NCBI GenBank assembly: GCA_963691815.1
Contig: OY829659.1
Location: 11,672,533-11,736,532 of the forward strand
Length of the DNA: 64,000 nucleotides
From: Echiichthys vipera
Taxonomy: Eukaryota > Chordata > Actinopteri > Perciformes > Trachinidae
Reading direction: 5' to 3'
Made by a program: the position numbers and the translations under genes. This document shows positions 1 to 11,534 of the stretch, piece after piece (position 1 is the first letter of the stretch; each line of letters opens with the position of its first letter). The notes beneath the pieces are model-generated. The model ran no database searches and was not told the DNA's origin. It saw only the letters and a list, made by a program, of their open reading frames with translations.

Positions 1-124
1 TGTAACCTTATTGTGTAATTTTTATGATGTATATTGAGGGAGCAAAAGTAGTATTGACTCCAAATATCGGCTTAAGAAATTCAGCAGTCCGTATTGGTCA
101 TCGGCTAAGGCTGATGAAAAAAAA

Positions 125-415
125 ATTGTTATTGGCATACTGGAGTTTGCATGCTCTCCCTGTGTCTGCATGGGTTTTCTCCGGTTTCCTCCTATAATCC
201 AAAGACATGCACGTGTTAGGTTAATTGATGACTCTAAAAATTGCCCGTAGGTGTGAATGGTTGTCTGTCTCTGTTTGTCTCTATGTGCCCTACGATAGAC
301 TGGCGTCCTGTCCAGGGTGGACCCCGCCTCACGTCCGATGTCAGCTGGGATCGGCTCCAGCCCCCCCGTAACAGGGATAAGCGGTTGAAGGTGAATGGAT
401 GAATCGGCCCTAAAA
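125..415 (+). repeat. Dispersed LINE/SINE-type 3' tail (copy 1)
   Basis: The block reads as a repeat very common in fish genomes, with landmarks AGACATGCA, TTAGGTTAATTG, ATTGCCCGTAGGTGTGAATG and GATAAGCGGTTGAAG. A second, more decayed copy lies at about 20425-20645 in the same orientation, which shows it is dispersed. It carries no open protein. I believe it is the 3' end of an L2-like non-LTR retrotransposon or a SINE sharing that tail; the exact family is uncertain. Confidence 0.75.
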
Positions 416-883
416 AAATCAATATCGGTTGATCCCTAATACATAGTCATAATGTATTAAAGCCTCATCAATCAACCTCTAGTTTATAACTAGAGAAGAG
501 CATCCATAAGACACTTGAGGTTATTAATCATCATAAGTTACATCTTTAATGTTTTATGATTACTGATCTTGAGCATCTGAAGACATTATGTGTTAATGAG
601 TAGTATAATTGTGTAAATGCATTATAATTCATCACGAATGCACTCATAATGAACTATAGATGTCATCTTCTTGGAAAATGTAACCAGAAGTTGTTGTTTT
701 TCAATGCCTTGAATTTGACATATGTGATGATTTGACATATGCATTGTGGGCCTACCAGCCCATGTGTTAACAGCATGCAAATATTTCTGTATCCTGCACC
801 GTTACAAAGGCGATAGTAATGCAGCACTGACATAGCAACTGCTGATGAAAGACCAATGAGCTTTGCAGTTTCCCAAAACCTTA

Positions 884-1103
884 TATAAACAACCACAAGG
901 CCAATACAAAAACCACAAGACTCCACAAGAAGGTGTGAAACAGAAGTACAAATAAAAAAATCTACATGTAATCTCACTCAATCTCCTTAAAAAACATTGA
1001 ACATGACATCCCTGCATCTCTTTGTGGTAGACTCAAAGTGAAAGGCACAGTCAGAGCACAAACGTCTACATCTCAACACCATCCTCATCACCACCATCTC
1101 ACA
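884..1103 (+). other. Possible non-coding first exon with strong splice donor
   Basis: A TATA-like TTATATAAAC near 880 is followed about 220 bases later by CAG|GTAAGTATT at 1101-1112, a near-perfect vertebrate 5' splice site on the plus strand. No long ORF lies between them, only a 12-codon ORF starting at ATGACATCC. A good acceptor (TTCCCTTTCCCCCGCAG) ends at about 2279 and is followed by an ATG at 2292. The splice-site strings are seen directly. That they form a gene is a guess, since the predicted peptides match no family I know. Confidence 0.2.
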
Positions 1104-1254
1104 GGTAAGTATTGATTAAAAATTACCTTTTACAGCAGCCAATACATCCAAAAATGTCCTTGTATCTGCACAGTCTCTGCATTCATCACAGATCCTCAGC
1201 AAAGCAAAACAAACCTCAATCTAACATATTGTGCCAACACCCACGTAATCCTCC

Positions 1255-2258
1255 ATTCCTATTGGTCGAGCGGAGATGACGCCCCGCCTCCAGGTGTTCC
1301 CGAATGGCCGCCGCGACTGTCAATCTCCCGAGCTCGCTCCATAATAAACAGCCCGTTTTCAATCTAGGTTGAGGCAGAAGATAAACAAGTCGGAGGCCTA
1401 CATGCCCGTGGCCTAGATAGCTATATTTAAAAGATATTCAAAGTCAAATCTATCATTTACCACAAAACCTGAACACAACACGTGATTACACGTCAGCCCG
1501 TGACATTTGTTAGTATTTATACTTAAGAAGAAACGCCACATCTAACGTTTATGTGCCGAAGTCCGCTGATAAAACTATACCGCGGGTTGTTTAGGTGAAA
1601 ATCCTAACTAATCTATCACCCCGAGGAAATAAATGCTTACTATATCCCCTCGGTGTGAACACATGTCTAATTCGGCTGAATTATTGAACTTACATCAAAT
1701 GGAAATTTCTAGTTGTGTCGAGCTTTTTCCCCAGCAGCAGTGGATGTGTCTTGTGTCTGAGGGGGGCGTGTACCGACACTGCCTGCAAAAAGTCAGCGTT
1801 GGGCATTTCGCTAGCAAAGTGAGGCTTTTTTTAATATAAATAAATCCACAAATGCAGCCTAATAAACGTATGTTCTGCTGATCATATTTATTACACGTTA
1901 AATAAATGCAAGCTTTATTGTTAGAGGTGCAGCATGCGAGTTAAAAGTATTTTTACTTATTACATAAGTGCGGGTTTTAACCATCCTGATTGTGTCAGAC
2001 ATTTAAACCAACTCATGAACAAACTGACCACTTAATTAAACGTTGACATAATCAATAAAATCAGGGGGGTGTTGTTATTTTGGACAGGTTTAGCACCAAG
2101 TGACATTTGACAGGGAAAGAAAAGCATCTGAGCTCATCATGAAGCGTCCATTTCTGCACTTCCTGCAAGATCTGGATCAACTGCAATGCACATTTAAGAC
2201 CCACTTTAAGCGCATTAGTTGCACCAAACTGTGTTTTTTGATGCGGAACTGACATGTA
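1255..2258. other. Promoter-like and unassigned unique sequence
   Basis: Bases 1255-1345 are locally CpG-rich with an inverted CCAAT box (ATTGG), resembling a housekeeping promoter fragment. The rest is AT-rich with no ORF showing homology that I can recognise. Confidence 0.3.
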
Positions 2259-2269
2259 TTGCTTCCCTT

Positions 2270-2690
2270 TCCCCCGCAGCTCACAGTCAGTATGGCCTCC
2301 CACCGCCCCCTCCTCATCCCAGCTGAAGCCCGATACAACAACAACAAGCTGCCGTTAGCTTCAAAGCTAATCCTCCGCAGCGGAGGAAACACAAAAACCA
2401 CCGCTCGGCACAACTCAGCCCCGAAAACAGCTCAGGAGCGGCCCCACTCACTTTTAGGAGGCCCACGCATACGTTTCGCTTCGTGTCGGACCTCGTGTGT
2501 GTTCCCCTTGTTGGAGATAACGAGGCCGTCTTTTCAATGGAGTCCACACGCTTGTTCCTGCTGCTCTCTCTCGGGTTTGTTTTGTTTTTCTTCTTCCTGA
2601 CGGGTTCCTGGAAAGCGCGTGACTGCCCGACCACGTGGTGCGTCGCTCGAGCCAATAGGAGCAGAGCACCCGAGGGTGAGCGAAAACCCC
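2270..2690. promoter_or_regulatory. CpG-rich promoter-like block of an unidentified gene
   Basis: This is a GC- and CpG-rich island in AT-rich surroundings, with a CACGTG E-box and a CCAAT box (GAGCCAATAGGAG) near 2630-2660. Both strands carry exon-like ORFs ending at plausible donors. On plus, a hydrophobic signal-peptide-like stretch (RLFLLLSLGFVLFFFFL) starts at 2539 and runs to a GAGG|GTGAGC donor near 2672. On minus there is an AAAA|GTGAGT donor near 2454. Neither peptide matches a known family. A bidirectional promoter with 5'UTR exons is as likely as coding sequence. Confidence 0.35.
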
Positions 2691-3439
2691 TTTTCTGTAG
2701 CGTTTCAGTGGTGGGACAAGTGCTCAGAGATTTGACTTATGAAGTAGTAATACTAAAAGTCCTGCATTCAAAATGTTACTTAACCTTTGTGTCGTGTTCG
2801 TTTCATCATCACCACATTTTATTTAACTCCCTTTAAGCCGTAAACAACGTCTCAGACTGCTGGTTTACATTAATAACTGCAGTGAATAGAGAATATATAG
2901 TGAAAATATAGTAAATAGACAGAAATTGTAAATTATATCCCAAATCGTGGGTCTGTGAGAAGATGTGATACATTTAAAGATTATATACACTTTATTATCC
3001 TTGAAGAAAATGTGTATTTGACTCCAATGCTGCCACATAAAGCTGCTTTACAAAAAATAGATAACAATACAAATACAGACAATGCATACATAAAGGCCAC
3101 ACACTGTCCCTCCCCGCCGGCTGTATTACACCATAAGTCATGGTCAGAAGTACTATTGCACAATTTATTTGGCCCTGGGGGCGTTAAGGATCCTATTTGA
3201 GGTGAAAATGAATTCCTCAAGTGGTTCAGTGTGTGTGGTGGATTTGTGGTTGTGTACTATCTGATGGATGAACACATTCATTTCCTTTGACCAGGAACAC
3301 GACAGGCGTCACAAAGTTGACCAAACCACTCAAAAGTCAATGAAAGTGGTGATCAGCACTTGTAAATGTTTAAATGCCTATAGTGTGGAGGTTTTCATGA
3401 GGTCTTAAGAAAATCAAATGTGAAAAAAAAACATATGTG

Positions 3440-3912
3440 GTTAATAAAAGTAGAAAATTGGTCACAACAGAAAGGTTTAGTAAAAGTACAAAAGCATCAG
3501 CAACAAAATGTACTTAAAGTGCAAGTAATAGTGCAAGTAATAAAAGTAATCATTATGCAGAATATAAGTTTATTAGATTATAATTATTGATACATTAATG
3601 TAAATATCACTGAAATTTTGGAGCTGATAAAGGTGGCTAATGTTTTATTACTTCATAAACTGCTGAGTAGTTTAATTTATAACAATATGTTATTTAGTTT
3701 GTTGATAATAATTTGTATTAATAATCTGAATCTGTAAAGTAACTAGTAACTAAAGGTTATTTTTACTCCAATGTAGTGGAGTAAAAATAACCCTATTTCA
3801 ACTGAAATGTAGTGAAGTAAAGGTATAAAGAAGCATAAAATGTACCTCAAAATTGGACTTAAGAAGCTACAGTACTTGAGTAAATGGACTTAGTTACTTT
3901 CTGCCGCTGCAT
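3440..3912 (+). repeat. Dispersed non-autonomous repeat (AGTAACTAGTAACTAAAG type)
   Basis: The block has landmarks AAAGTAACTAGTAACTAAAG, GTAGTGGAGTAAAAATAA, AGTACTTGAGTAAATG and a degraded CACCACTG-like end, known to me as a very abundant short repeat in percomorph fishes. It is non-coding. A related block ending in TTCCACCACTG lies at 8200-8605. Family naming is uncertain, probably a non-autonomous DNA transposon. Confidence 0.6.
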
Positions 3913-4149
3913 TTGCACATTTGGGCCACGGAGCCCCTGCTGAAACTAGCCGGGGCCCCCTGCGATCTAGATATTACCTGGAGAAGTGAGGTGATCATAC
4001 GGCAAACACACTTGCTCCAGAGTGCTACGTGGAAACTTTAAATGTTTAAAAATTCATCAGAGATCAGAGAAACAGTAGTTTTGGGGAGTGAGAAAGTGCC
4101 TTAGTAGAGACCTTATTTATGGTTTTGGTGCAGTCTGAATCTACGTCAA

Positions 4150-4295
4150 ACAGCAATATGAGGCTTGGCTCAATTGCTGATCCCATATAATAATGTAAAG
4201 CACTTTGGGCTGCATCTTTATACGTATGAATGGTGCTATATATATATATATATATATATACATAAAGCTGATTTGATTAGATTTGATTTGCATCC
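4150..4295 (+). repeat. L2-like LINE tail with (TA)n
   Basis: The string AAAGCACTTTGGGCTGCATC, then a (TA)12-like run at about 4236-4260 and ATAAAGCTGATTTGATTAG, is the usual end of fish L2-type LINEs. There is no coding capacity. Confidence 0.6.
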
Positions 4296-4299
4296 TGGA

Positions 4300-5400
4300 A
4301 TGAGCAGAACTAAGCTCGTAGACGAGGAAGGGAGGGGCAGCCTTTAATCACGTGTTGTCTCGGTCTCAGACTTTGAAAACCTCTGGTCCCCAGAGATAAT
4401 CTCCAGATGACTCCCGGGCTGCAGTGCATGTGTGAACGGGGCTTTACTGTGAAACCTTATGTCTGAACAATAACTTGCACCGTTCCCGCACAACTAAACG
4501 GACACTTTAATAACAGATATAGATTTTTACGTATTCATATGTTTTTTCATTTTCCATTGTAAATGTTCTTATTTTTATTTTTTATTATGTCTTTGAATTT
4601 AAGAAGTCAAACATACTCGTTTGGTTGAGGTTTCACACGTTCCCAATGACTTACAGGTGGCAAACGAACAAATAAACAAAGCAAGGCACCAGCAGGGAAG
4701 AACAGCAATTAGTAGCAAGTAAACAAGATTCAACATAAATAAAAATAAATTTGTTTTGTAAATGTTGTATGAGGAGGGCCACAAGGATACACAAAGAGCA
4801 TGTTGGTGATCAACACTAAATCTAAACAGGTACTTTGTTTACGAAGAGTATCATAACAGTCTTGTAACATTCATTCTTTTTTTTAGATGGAAAATCTTAT
4901 CGTCTGATCTTCTTCCCATAGCATCACTTCAGTTGTTTCCCGAACCCAAACATAAACCTACAAACCCCCCAAAGAACACAATTTAAACCTAAACTAAATT
5001 CTGTAACCCCAAATTAATTCGACCAAAACAACAACTTTGTGAACACACAAAAACACCAAAGGTTGCAATCATTGATTATATTTCTACATAAAACGTAAAG
5101 TTCAGTTCCATCAGTTGAAAACTGTTGAAAGATCAATTAAAAGCAAGCAAATGCCTGATTCCCATGAACTGACTAACATCGTAAAGGTCTCCGTTGAGCT
5201 CAGTCCTAAAGAAATTCTCTGTGAGTAGCTGCTCCAGGAAGCAACCGCCCCACGTTCACTGGAAACAGACACTCAAGTCATTATGACGTGTGACGACCAG
5301 TGGTGGACCGAGGGGCCAGGGCAGGAAACAAAAACAGAAAAATGAGCACCAGGTGCATCAGCGTGAAGATGGTGCTGTTGCGTAGGGCTGCCTATAGACC
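4300..5400. other. Intergenic, nothing recognised
   Basis: AT-rich sequence without long ORFs, RNA genes or repeats that I can name. Confidence 0.5.
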
Positions 5401-5602
5401 AGGGATGTCAAACTGATCCAGTAAAAGGCCGCTGTGGCTGCAGGTTTTCATTCAAGCCCATCAAAAACACACCTGGTCCAACAAGTCAACTGTGTGAAGG
5501 CAGTTCAGGTGATTGAGTAAGTCGAGTCAGGTGTGTTTTTGCTTGGTTGGGCTGAAAACCTGCAGACACAGCGGCCCTTTACTGGATCAGTTTGACACAT
5601 GT
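5401..5602. mobile_element. Foldback MITE, ~200 bp
   Basis: The two ends are near-perfect reverse complements over about 45 bases: GTCAAACTGATCCAGTAAAA at the left against the inverse of TTTACTGGATCAGTTTGAC at the right, continuing into CTGCAGGTTTTCA and TGAAAACCTGCAG. The inner part is itself loosely palindromic (CACACCTGGTCC and CAGGTGTG). It has no ORF, so it is a non-autonomous element able to fold into one long hairpin. Confidence 0.8.
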
Positions 5603-6019
5603 GCTTTAGACCCTTTTAATGGAATTCCATTGCTAGGCAACAGCCTTGGTCCTTGTTAACTTCCTGTCAGCTGATGTCATTCCTATTCACTGCAACAGGA
5701 AACATTTACAATGTTTTTGTTTACAACTTTGAAAGGGTTTATGTTTTCCTCACTGCAAGGGCACCATAGAGGGCAATAAATAAAAAACATTTATTTTTAT
5801 TTCTTAAATAGTTCTGAACTGAAGCTTTTAGAGAAATAAAGGTCAAACAGAGAGAGACATAATTCCTCTTTCTGTTTCAGTATGACTCAACATTAAGTAC
5901 CGGGTCTGACAGCTGCATTGTTTCAGGCCAAACAGCCACAGCAGAGCCAGTGAACAGAATAACATCACAAGGTGCAGGGGAACTCTCAGAATAACCTACG
6001 ACCCCCAAACAGCAGCTGA

Positions 6020-6083
6020 CGGGGAGAGAGAGAGAGAGAGGGAGAGAGAGGGAGAGAGACAGAGAGAGAGAGAGAGAGAGGGG

Positions 6084-6120
<37 letters not shown>

Positions 6121-6121
6121 G
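6020..6121 (+). repeat. (GA)n purine tract
   Basis: About 100 bases of almost uninterrupted GA dinucleotides with short GGG interruptions. The strand is all purine and mirror-symmetric, so triplex (H-DNA) formation is possible. Confidence 0.95.
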
Positions 6122-6240
6122 AGAGGAGAGAGCGTGGGTGGACATTTCTCTAAAACTATCATCATTGAATCTTTCAGATCTGTGCAGGTCAGTGGAAGCA
6201 ACCGCTCCACGGCGTTGATCTCACAGTCTCTGAGTAAGCA

Positions 6241-6407
<167 letters not shown>

Positions 6408-6469
6408 AGTTCTGGGGAATTTGTGAGCTTCCACTGAAATGAGCCGTTTTTCCATTCAACATTATTCTT

Positions 6470-6790
6470 ATTAAAGGACTCATATGATGCTCATTTTTAG
6501 GTTCATCAGGTATTTTGTTTTTCTACTAGAACATGTTTACATGCTTTAATGTTAAAAAAAATAAAAAAAACATGTTTCTCATCCTGTCTGAATATACCTG
6601 TATTCACCCTGTGTCTGAAAGGCTCGTTTTTAGCGCCTGTCTCTTTAAGCCCCCCTCCTGAAAAAGCCCAGTCTGCTCTGATTGGTCAGTGTTTCCGGGT
6701 CTTCCACATCTGTGCTCTCTGCATCTCTGCACCATCATTGCAGCCCGGGGATGACTGTAACAGCACTGAACACTACAGGTGGTCTCATGC
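6470..6790 (+). repeat. Dispersed percomorph repeat
   Basis: The passage around TAGCGCCTGTCTCTTTAAG and CAGTCTGCTCTGATTGGTCA is a repeat I recognise as abundant in spiny-rayed fish. The 105-codon ORF across it has no recognisable protein homology. Confidence 0.55.
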
Positions 6791-8195
6791 TGCATTCATG
6801 CATATGGCAACGAAACGTAATGCTCAGTTATTTGTGTGTTTGAGGATGTGTGCAATGTATTTATAGCATGTGACCCAGTCCAAAACAGCAAACTGCCACA
6901 TGTGCAGGTTGGGGTCGTGGATGGGTCTTAAAACATAGGACTTTCACGCAGGGTTTGGGGTTGGGGAGTGGGATTCTGTTTATGTGCTTCTGTTTTTAAT
7001 CCTAACCAAGTGGTTTTCATGCCCGACCCTTTTGTTGGCAAAAATTGGTCATGTATCTTTTTTTTTTGGTCCGTTGTTGTCGAACCACTTCCAGTCTGAC
7101 GGCAGCTTTTTTGACTTCTGGTCAACCACGGCCTTTTTCGGGCGTTGTTACAAATTTCTGTGCATAACTTTACGTACGATTTCCTACGAATGTGTTCATG
7201 AGAATAAGCTGCACTGAAGCAGCACTTTCTACCTTTACATTCTGTATAGTTGTGACACAGCTTTTTGTAAAGGCACAGTCTCTGAATACGGTCTGTGTGC
7301 ATTTCTCTGTGGATCGAGCATTCTGATAATTTCACAGTATTTATAAAGCACCTTGACCTGCTTTATAATAAAAAGAATAATTTTAGTGACTTTTATGCAG
7401 TGCACATAACGTGATGTGTTATTTGTCTGCCTCTGGAGTCTAGGTCATTTTTCTCTTTATTCCCTACATGACTTATTATTTTTGTCAAAGGCTGCCACAA
7501 ATCCAAAACACAGGGAAAATGACACTAGAGCCTCTAAAACCTCACACATTTTTTAATGATAATTAGATATTATAGAAATGTTCATGGTTAAAGAAAATGT
7601 TTCAATCTGTCAGAAAATTGTAAGAAATGAAACAATAACAAAGTGTATTTGCATGTGAAATTATCTTATACCAACTCATTTTTAATGAAATGTTTTTGCA
7701 TGCCATTGCCATTGTCAAGCAATGAAAAAATTAATAATTACAAGTTTTGAAAAGGTTTTCCAAAATCTTTTTCTATGGTAAAAGTGATACTGTGTAAACG
7801 CCTCACATTAGGGGTGGAAGATCACCACTACTGATACAAAGTCATATTTGTGTATCGATACGAGCATCAATATGAATAAAGTGATGTTACTGTAAATTAA
7901 ACAAACTGAATGCATTCGCCATGAAAAGACAGAATGCAGATATTGTTTAGTTTTCATTTGGTGATCTAAATGGGTACTCCATGACATAGTTCTGCACTTG
8001 TATGTGTCCTTGCAGGAAACTGACATATCCTCCTGTTTATGCTCCGTCATGCTTCAGAAACACTGAATCCTACATTTCCCACAAAGCAACCATGAGCTGT
8101 GGTTGAAGGCTCTGAAAGCTGGAGCGCCTTTAAGTTTAGGTTCTTTGTAACTGAATCATCACAGTTGTTTTCTCAGACTTCAGATTGTCCCCCTC
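6790..8195. other. Intergenic, nothing recognised
   Basis: No exon, RNA gene or clear repeat could be supported. Short ORFs here have neither biased composition nor splice context. Confidence 0.5.
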
Positions 8196-8199
8196 CAGG

Positions 8200-8605
8200 A
8201 GACTGGGTTTACTCAGCATAGTGCATTTACTCAAACACTGTCGCCTACTTAAGTACAATTTTGATGAACTTTATTTGAGTATTCTCATTTTAAGCTATTT
8301 TATACTCCACTACATTTTGGAAGCAAATATGGTCAAAATTTTCTCAAAAAATATTCTCAACTACATTAATTTGATAACTTTGGTTAGGACTACTAGTTAT
8401 GTGCAGACTTAAATTATTAATACAGAAATAAACTTATAAATTATCATTTATTATTATAGGTTAAGATACTTTTGGTACTTTAAGTATATTGTAATGATAC
8501 CTTTGTACTTTAAGTCATAGACTTTTTATTGTAAGAGTATTTTTACACTGGGGTATTGCAACTTTAACTTTAGTTAAATATCTGAATATTTCTTCCACCA
8601 CTGCA
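8200..8605 (+). repeat. Dispersed non-autonomous repeat (TTCCACCACTG end)
   Basis: It contains ACTTAAGTACAATTTTGATG, TATACTCCACTACATTTTGG and ends TTTCTTCCACCACTGC, features of the abundant fish repeat also represented at 3440-3912. Non-coding. Confidence 0.6.
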
Positions 8606-8905
8606 ACAGTTTGACTGTGTGAAAGCTACAAAAACACACAGTAGAGAGAAGTGAAAGCGACCCGTGTTGCACTAAATTGAATGATTCCGCTTTGGGGAAG
8701 AGGATACGTTTTGTTATTGGCCTCGTGATCGTTTCCACTTCCTAGAAAGTTTCACGTTCCTGATTATGAATAAAGTACAGAGCATTACCCCCGAACTGTT
8801 ACTTTCCAAACATTTTCCAGGAATGTACAGAGTATAATTTATAGCATTTAAATCATTAGATGATGGAACGATCTTTCTCCACTAAAATCTGTCTCAGCTC
8901 TTGGC

Positions 8906-8907
<2 letters not shown>

Positions 8908-8995
<88 letters not shown>
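8908..8995 (+). repeat. (GT)n microsatellite
   Basis: An uninterrupted GT dinucleotide run of about 88 bases. Confidence 0.95.
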
Positions 8996-8998
<3 letters not shown>

Positions 8999-11534
8999 TC
9001 TGTCCATGGTGATAAACTTTATTTTGGGTCTGTGACATGAAATACTGTTGGTCTAGACTTGTTGTGACAGGATGATTGTCTTGAGATGTACGGCCACTTC
9101 CTCAGTTTCAGGGCATAAAGATGGAAGTGTGAAAATTTGACAGATTTAAGATCTCATAATTGGAGCCCAGTATTAAAACGTTTATAACTGTGACAAAGCT
9201 GCAGCATGTTGTCCATTAAACTGCATTAATCTGGTTTATATATCATGTCATTACACTTATTCTGTACCTGTTTTTGTATGTTCGTTCATTCATCCTTTTG
9301 TTTTGCCCCGGAGCTAGGGAAACTCTTTATATAGATTTATGACAATAAAGTCTCTCTTTCCTCTCATCTTATCTTAAACCAACATTTTTAAACTATCCAC
9401 TCAAACAGTGGCAGGAGTTTACATCCTGTTAAGAGACTTCTCATTTCATAATTATTCCCCTTTGAAAAGAAGAAAATAAAACACTGACAGTGATCAGTCA
9501 GTTTTCTTCTGCGCAGTTAACAGAGATAGATCTTATCTCCTACAGATGAAATTTAGCGAGGAGCTAATTCTGGTACGCCTGAGAGCCGTGCATTGTCCCT
9601 GTTAAATAAACTAAACAAATAAAATAAATTAATGCCTGGAGTAGATCAACTGAACTCAATGGATAAATCAGTCAATTTTAGTATTTTTTAAAAACAAAAA
9701 ATCATGGGAAACCATCCAATACTTTAATTTGATCAAGACTCAAAATAGTACATTATTCATTACAAACCGCTGCACTGTTTTGTTTATCAGGCAGATGAAA
9801 TATGTTGATGCATGCTGTTCTTAGAAGAAAGTTATACTCATAGAGGAGGTTAGATGTGAATAATCACGCTGTTGTTTGACAAAATACTCTTAACTCAAGG
9901 GCTCGTCTTAACTTTTAATCACATCAGTGGATGGAGTTTCCCGTTTGCTGCTGTTGAACGCTCTGTGAAAAGCTCATAAGTCGACCTTAGTTGGGATCGT
10001 TCTGTAAATCCACAAGATTCCATAAAACTTGACTGTATTGGTTTTACAGCATATCATAAAAGGTACAATTGCTACAAATATGTGACTGTTTTCTGTACAG
10101 AAGCTGCTGCAGAATGAAAAAAGTGCCATTTTGAAACAAATCCATCAGATTAAAGGGTTGTGGCGTTTCCCCATCAGATGACACAATCACATTATCCGTC
10201 AGCGGAAGCTCTTTGGAGTCACAAGGTTTTCGGTTAACAACAGTTAAATTAGTTTACAGAGTCCGGAAATCCACCGTAGTCCAAATCCATTGTTATAAAT
10301 TTGAAATGGATAAAACAAGGCATTTCTCAGTCTTATGAGGATAATCAGCAGTCAGTGTTTTATCATATCACACCGTCTTTTTCAGCACTTGCCATTTCTG
10401 GAAGGTCCAACTCTATCTTCACGTGTTTTTTCCAAGATTACAGCCTAAAATCTCTCAATAAAGCTTTGAGAGAGAAAAGGGGGCAAAGTGTCATCATGAT
10501 CCCCAGCAGCAGCTCCACAGATCTGTCCTCTGCTTTCATTTGGTCCAGTGTGAAAGCCTGTTGGCTCTGCTCCCCGAAAAAAAAAATGTCTGTCTGCTGG
10601 ATTATGCAACAAAAGCAGCAGGAAGGGGAGATAATGAAACAGGCTGATGAAAGGAGCAATAGAGCATAGCACCAGTGGCCACAACCATGAGTCACTGAAT
10701 AATGATTTTATTAATTTACAAAAATCCTACGGTGATTACTTTTATGAGATCTCGTTGGTGCAGTTCGGGCCGACAGCAAGCCCATTAACAGTCCCTAAGT
10801 GTTTAAACAGTGATGGAAGTGCTGCAGTTGTTTTTGATTATATGACAGGCGGCTGGTTTATGAGCCTAAAGGCAGTTAAATAAAGTGATCCGTCTCATAT
10901 CTCACAGCTGTTACATCACAGACAAAAGGCAGCCGTTTAGAAGAGTCTCATTCATGCTCTCATTCTTAATTCTGAGACTGTTTTCTTGACACAAGATCAT
11001 TTATTTACACAGCACCAGTGACTTAAACTGGCACTCGTATTAACTGGTGCTGATTCATACCAACAGTGTCTCCTAACAGTCCACTCACTTCCTACTGACA
11101 TAAATATTAGCTGGTGTTTTCCACGGTTGCTTGGTTTCCCTTATTACTTGGCAAAGAAAAGCTGCCTGCAGCTGAATTTTTGGATGAAACTCATAATTAG
11201 CATTAGCAATTAATCCTCAAAAGATACGGTAAAATGTCTCCTATATCTGCAATGTTTCTGGCAATCAGTGAACTCTAACTGGCCTCCGGAGACTAGAGCA
11301 GGACCACAGTCCCATTTAAAATAGTTTTTAGACTTTTAGACTTGTTTTTCTGTCGTATGTTTAAGTTTGTTTAGGATAAGGCAGGTCAGATTATGTTCAA
11401 CGTATTCATCACTGATCCAGTGTATTAGATATATGACGTAATACTGGATGTGTCACGTACGTATTACCCTAATACAGACATTTTCGGGCACATCAGCTTT
11501 GCGATGCTATCAGGCTGACCTGATGATGACCAGG
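8996..11534. other. Intergenic plus probable pcyox1l 3'UTR
   Basis: The pcyox1l transcript must end somewhere here, since its stop codon is at 11535. Reverse-strand AATAAA signals occur at 11000-11005 and 10707-10712, but neither is clearly preferred. A LINE-like tail (GACAATAAAG) lies near 9300-9375. No other exon was seen. Confidence 0.4.
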
